NCBI GenBank assembly: GCA_947585605.1
Contig: CANPXC010000005.1
Span: forward strand, 1 to 35,255
DNA from: Candidatus Gastranaerophilales bacterium
Lineage (GTDB): Bacteria; Cyanobacteriota; Vampirovibrionia; Gastranaerophilales; Gastranaerophilaceae
DNA: 35,255 bases
Direction of reading: 5' to 3'
Part shown: piece after piece, positions 32,996 through 35,255 of the stretch
How positions within the stretch are numbered: position 1 is the first letter of the stretch
How the letters are laid out: every line of letters begins with the position of its first letter
The notes under the pieces: generated by a model
Seen by the model: only the letters and a program-made list of their open reading frames with translations
Databases searched by the model: none
What the model was told of the DNA's origin: nothing
Translations under genes and position numbers: made by a program

Positions 32996-33400
32996 ATGAG
33001 TAACGACAAATTTAAACAAGCTTCGGTAAATCAAAAAAAACACGCAAAGTATAAATATTCTTTGTTAACGGTCGTTTTATTGATTTGTATTATAGAACTT
33101 GTTGTAAGTAATATTCAAAACATTTCCAAAAATATAAATTATACGGCAAAAATCAGGGGGCTTCAGGCTAAAAAGGCTGAAGAAGTTAATAAAAATAAAC
33201 AATTAAAATCTGAAATAGAAAATTATAATTCTGATGTAATATTAGAATCAATCGCAAGAAATAACTTAAAAATGGCGGGGCAGGATGAAATATTAATTAT
33301 AATGAATAATTCAAAAGATAACGCCCCTCAAGAAGTAGAAGTAACGAATAAAAATATATTTCATTTCGGGAATAAAAAAGAAAAAAATAAAGAGATATAA
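32996..33400 (+). CDS. FtsB/DivIC-like septum protein
   Basis: This 134-residue protein has the build of a septum formation initiator: a short basic cytoplasmic start, one membrane helix (about 20-41), and then a coiled coil (about 50-80: LQAKKAEEVNKNKQLKSEI). It is followed by ILESIARNNLKMAGQDEILI, the conserved end of the FtsB/DivIC family. These proteins bridge FtsL and FtsQ in the divisome. The C-terminus is a polar tail. ATG 32996 is favoured because a -10 box lies 6 bases upstream. A GTG at 32990 would add two residues. No other division gene is nearby. Confidence 0.8.
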   Translation: MSNDKFKQASVNQKKHAKYKYSLLTVVLLICIIELVVSNIQNISKNINYTAKIRGLQAKKAEEVNKNKQLKSEIENYNSDVILESIARNNLKMAGQDEILIIMNNSKDNAPQEVEVTNKNIFHFGNKKEKNKEI

Positions 33401-33408
33401 AAACCGCA

Positions 33409-33430
33409 AAGCCGCCAACTATGGCGGCTT
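33409..33430. terminator. hairpin terminator between convergent genes
   Basis: AAGCCGCCA (33409-33417) pairs perfectly with TGGCGGCTT (33422-33430). On the minus strand GCGGTTTTTATA follows, so it likely ends the small minus-strand gene, and perhaps also the FtsB-like one. Confidence 0.65.
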
Positions 33431-33445
33431 CAAACTCTCTGTTAA

Positions 33446-33601
33446 CTATTTGACCGAAACAAGCCTTAAATTAACGCCAATATCCGTATTTATTTGCCTG
33501 ACGCTTGCAATAGCCATTGAACGGCGTTTCTTTGCACCTCTTAAGAAAAATTCTACGCCTTCGGATATGTTACTTGTTGGTATTAAATATTTATTTTGCA
33601 T
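33446..33601 (-). CDS. small basic protein, 51 residues
   Basis: ATG 33601 follows AAAGGA by about 10 bases. The product starts MQNKYLIPTSNISEGVEFFL, followed by RGAKKRRSMAIASVRQINT and a beta-like tail ending RLVSVK. It is basic, with a likely helix containing the KKRR patch that could bind nucleic acid. I recognise no family. The stop lies next to a strong hairpin. An overlapping plus-strand frame was rejected because it lacks a ribosome site. Confidence 0.55.
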   Translation of the reverse strand: MQNKYLIPTSNISEGVEFFLRGAKKRRSMAIASVRQINTDIGVNLRLVSVK

Positions 33602-33738
33602 TTTATTTTTTCCTTTAACCCTTATGTATTTTTTATCGGAACTTTCGAAAAAAACTTTAATTTTTGCTTAAATTAGTTTACATTTTGTAAAGTATATTTT
33701 TTTATGATAAATATTTAATAAATATTCGGAAAAAATCA

Positions 33739-34458
33739 ATGAATGAAATTAAAATAATAACTTCTGACGGTGTAAAAATTGCTGTCAATCATTACGAAAA
33801 TAATAGCGAAAGCGTAATAATACTTGCTCCTGGGTGGTTTATGACAAAGGACAGTAAATCATTTAAAGAGATGAGTAAAGTGTTCAGCCAATATTGCAGC
33901 GTAATGGCTATGGATTTTCGCGGGCATGGCAAAAGCGGCGGATTTTATACATTTACAAGCAAAGAAGAAAATGATTTAAAATCGGTAATTGAATACGCGC
34001 AAAAAAAGTATAAAAAAATATATTTAATGGGATTTTCCTTAGGGGCGGCAGTGTCGTTAATAGTATGCTCCGAACTTGATGTTATAGAAAAATTAATAGT
34101 AGTAAGCGCGCCGACTTGTTTTGAAAAAATAGAAAATAAGATGTGGAAAAAGGAAGCGTGGATACCGACATTACAAAAGTGTGAATTAAAAAGGTGGTTC
34201 TCAATTCGGCCTTCAATCAAGGTAAGCTCAAAAGTAAAACCTATAGATATAGTAGAGAAAGTAAAATGCCCCACATTGTTTTTGGCGGGAGAAAAAGATC
34301 CCACGGTATGCAGCTGGCATACTCAAACTTTATTTACCAAAGCCGTATGTAAAAAGAAGTATGAACTTTTTGAAAACTGCTGCCATGCCGAAGATTTATT
34401 TATACAAAATCGAAAAAAATTCATTGAAATCTGTACTGAATGGCTTTTTCAATCCTAA
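33739..34458 (+). CDS. alpha/beta hydrolase (S33-like esterase or lipase)
   Basis: This 239-residue cytoplasmic enzyme has the alpha/beta hydrolase triad: nucleophile S100 in LMGFSLGAAVS, D187 in LAGEKDPTV and H216 in CCHAEDLF. ILAPGWFM gives the oxyanion loop, and MDFRGHGKSGG is the usual strand-4 motif. The class covers monoacylglycerol lipases, acyl esterases and peptidases, so the substrate is open. GGAA lies about 9 bases before the ATG. It stands alone upstream of cas9, 62 bases away, with nothing to tie the two together. Confidence 0.85.
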   Translation: MNEIKIITSDGVKIAVNHYENNSESVIILAPGWFMTKDSKSFKEMSKVFSQYCSVMAMDFRGHGKSGGFYTFTSKEENDLKSVIEYAQKKYKKIYLMGFSLGAAVSLIVCSELDVIEKLIVVSAPTCFEKIENKMWKKEAWIPTLQKCELKRWFSIRPSIKVSSKVKPIDIVEKVKCPTLFLAGEKDPTVCSWHTQTLFTKAVCKKKYELFENCCHAEDLFIQNRKKFIEICTEWLFQS

Positions 34459-34466
34459 TTAACTTA

Positions 34467-34520
34467 TATAATGTATAAAAATTTGATATACTAAATAAAA
34501 AGTAACTTTAGGGAGAATAT
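34467..34520 (+). promoter_or_regulatory. possible promoter and ribosome site of cas9
   Basis: TATAAT (34467-34472) and TATACT (34487-34492) are candidate -10 boxes, both with poor -35 partners. AGGGAGA ends 4 bases before the ATG and is a strong ribosome site. Confidence 0.4.
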
Positions 34521-35255
34521 ATGAATAAGATTTTTGCGTTTGATATGGGAAAAGCCAGTATTGGCTACTGTGTAAGAGAAAATAATGAAATAAGAGAACT
34601 TGGTTCAATAATAATAGATAAAGACCATGCCACGGTTGCCGATAACAGAGCAAGAAGAAGGGTAATGAGAACTTTAAAATCTCATAAGGCAAGAGAAAAA
34701 TGGTTTGATGAACTTTGGCAGAGCCATGGGCTTTGTATTTTAGATAAAAACGATGAAAAATTTAAAAGAGAATTTGCAAACAGAAATGATAATACAATTT
34801 ATAATTCCACTCTGTTAAGAATTGCACTAATACAGGGCAGGAAACTTGAAGAATGGCAGATATATAAAGCATTACATAATGCGTTTCAACGCAGAGGTTA
34901 TGACATAAATATTGCTTGGGCAAACGGAACGGACGATGAAAAAGAAAATGAAAAAGCCGTTAAAAAATATTGCTGTATAGATGGTGCAGATATTATAAAT
35001 TCAGATGAATATAAATATCCTTGTTATTATGACGCTGTACTTTTAGGTTTATGGAATGAAAATAATCCTTATGAATTAAAAAGAGCAATAGGAATAGCGC
35101 CGACAAAAGTAAGAACAACAGGCAGAGTTGCACCAAGAGAACTTGTAGTAAAAGAATTGACAAAATTATGGGAGGAAACAAAAAAACAGCTTCCGCAATT
35201 GGAAAAAATATCCGTTGAAGAATTTTTATACGGTGATTACAGAGAAGCATACGGG
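34521..35255 (+). CDS. cas9: Cas9 endonuclease, N-terminal 245 residues (runs off the window)
   Basis: This open frame continues past the window end. The first residues form RuvC-I, KIFAFDMGKASIGYCV, with catalytic D8. Residues 42-60 (DNRARRRVMRTLKSHK and on) form the arginine-rich bridge helix. ALHNAFQRRGYD (near 124) corresponds to the conserved RG motif at the start of the recognition lobe, and APRELVVKEL (near 205) matches another Cas9 landmark. There is no PLMP domain before RuvC-I, which argues against IscB. Cas9 uses a CRISPR RNA and a tracrRNA to cut invading DNA. A type II system, perhaps of the compact II-C kind, is inferred, but HNH, the PAM domain, cas1, cas2 and the array all lie outside. 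No CRISPR repeat is visible upstream. Confidence 0.9.
   Translation, partial: MNKIFAFDMGKASIGYCVRENNEIRELGSIIIDKDHATVADNRARRRVMRTLKSHKAREKWFDELWQSHGLCILDKNDEKFKREFANRNDNTIYNSTLLRIALIQGRKLEEWQIYKALHNAFQRRGYDINIAWANGTDDEKENEKAVKKYCCIDGADIINSDEYKYPCYYDAVLLGLWNENNPYELKRAIGIAPTKVRTTGRVAPRELVVKELTKLWEETKKQLPQLEKISVEEFLYGDYREAYG

Noticed and set aside
33450-33671. 73-codon plus-strand frame with two hydrophobic stretches
   Set aside because: It begins with TTG and has no ribosome site. The minus strand over the same bases has a better-supported small gene (33446-33601).
34459-34692. Minus-strand frame opposite the cas9 start
   Set aside because: It is rich in Leu and Tyr as the antisense of an AT-rich gene, lacks a ribosome site, and overlaps the conserved RuvC-I and bridge helix.
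34993-35250. Minus-strand Leu/Phe-rich frame opposite cas9
   Set aside because: It is the antisense shadow of Lys/Glu-rich Cas9 sequence, with no start signals.
34521-35255. IscB or another RuvC/HNH nuclease instead of Cas9
   Set aside because: There is no PLMP domain before RuvC-I, and a long recognition-lobe-like region follows the bridge helix. The choice stays open until the downstream sequence is seen.

Overview
This is a densely coding, AT-rich stretch of a bacterial chromosome with Gram-negative-type genes: a secreted autotransporter-like protein, DapF, periplasmic or secreted glycoside hydrolases, and a BioC/BioG biotin route. Several genes are of kinds common in cyanobacteria and their non-photosynthetic relatives (GH57 with a DUF3536-type body, GHL10, YhaO/YhaN). 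One small protein carries an 'NPFGVSFKGN' segment near its N-terminus. My best guess is an uncultured host-associated bacterium of the Vampirovibrionia/Melainabacteria (Gastranaerophilales) type, but this rests on gene content only and is low to moderate confidence.

Layout. 1-354: a tRNA-Pro(CGG) on the minus strand, a structured intergenic element, and a good promoter. 355-3088: an unusual fusion of a cation diffusion facilitator to a CorC-like CBS module, overlapping era. 3179-5782: a polymorphic-outer-membrane-protein-like autotransporter. 6112-12665: a probable five-gene operon, yhaO-like nuclease, yhaN-like ATPase, then bioF-bioG-bioC. It is met by convergent comM. 14694-15296: coaE with its own promoter. 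15293-18339: GH57 enzyme and a small exported OB-like protein. 18599-20615: leuB, a HEAT-like protein and an SFKG-motif protein. 20886-22883: an FkbH-like HAD/acyltransferase gene interrupted by a run of ten G, which looks like a phase-variation switch. 23189-25831: dnaJ-like, SGNH-like and MBL-fold genes in one operon. 25942-28792: GHL10 glycosidase and dapF. 28789-31933: two tandem paralogous polytopic GT39-like proteins. 32025-34458: an orphan DppD-type ATPase, an FtsB/DivIC-like protein, a tiny minus-strand gene and an alpha/beta hydrolase. 34521 to the window end: the first 245 codons of a Cas9.

Points that stand out are (1) the Cas9 start at the edge, (2) the metal transporter-CBS-CorC fusion, (3) the G10 tract in the FkbH-like gene with a second start codon in the shifted frame, (4) five genes whose -10 box lies exactly 6 nt before the start codon, pointing to leaderless mRNAs, (5) seven FxxN/GGA[I/V] repeats like those of chlamydial Pmp proteins, and (6) several unreported small proteins of 24 to 51 residues. 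Housekeeping genes dominate. The surface-related genes (autotransporter, FkbH-like, SGNH-like, GT39-like pair, glycoside hydrolases) are scattered between them as short operons, often separated by convergent overlaps of only 4-11 bases.
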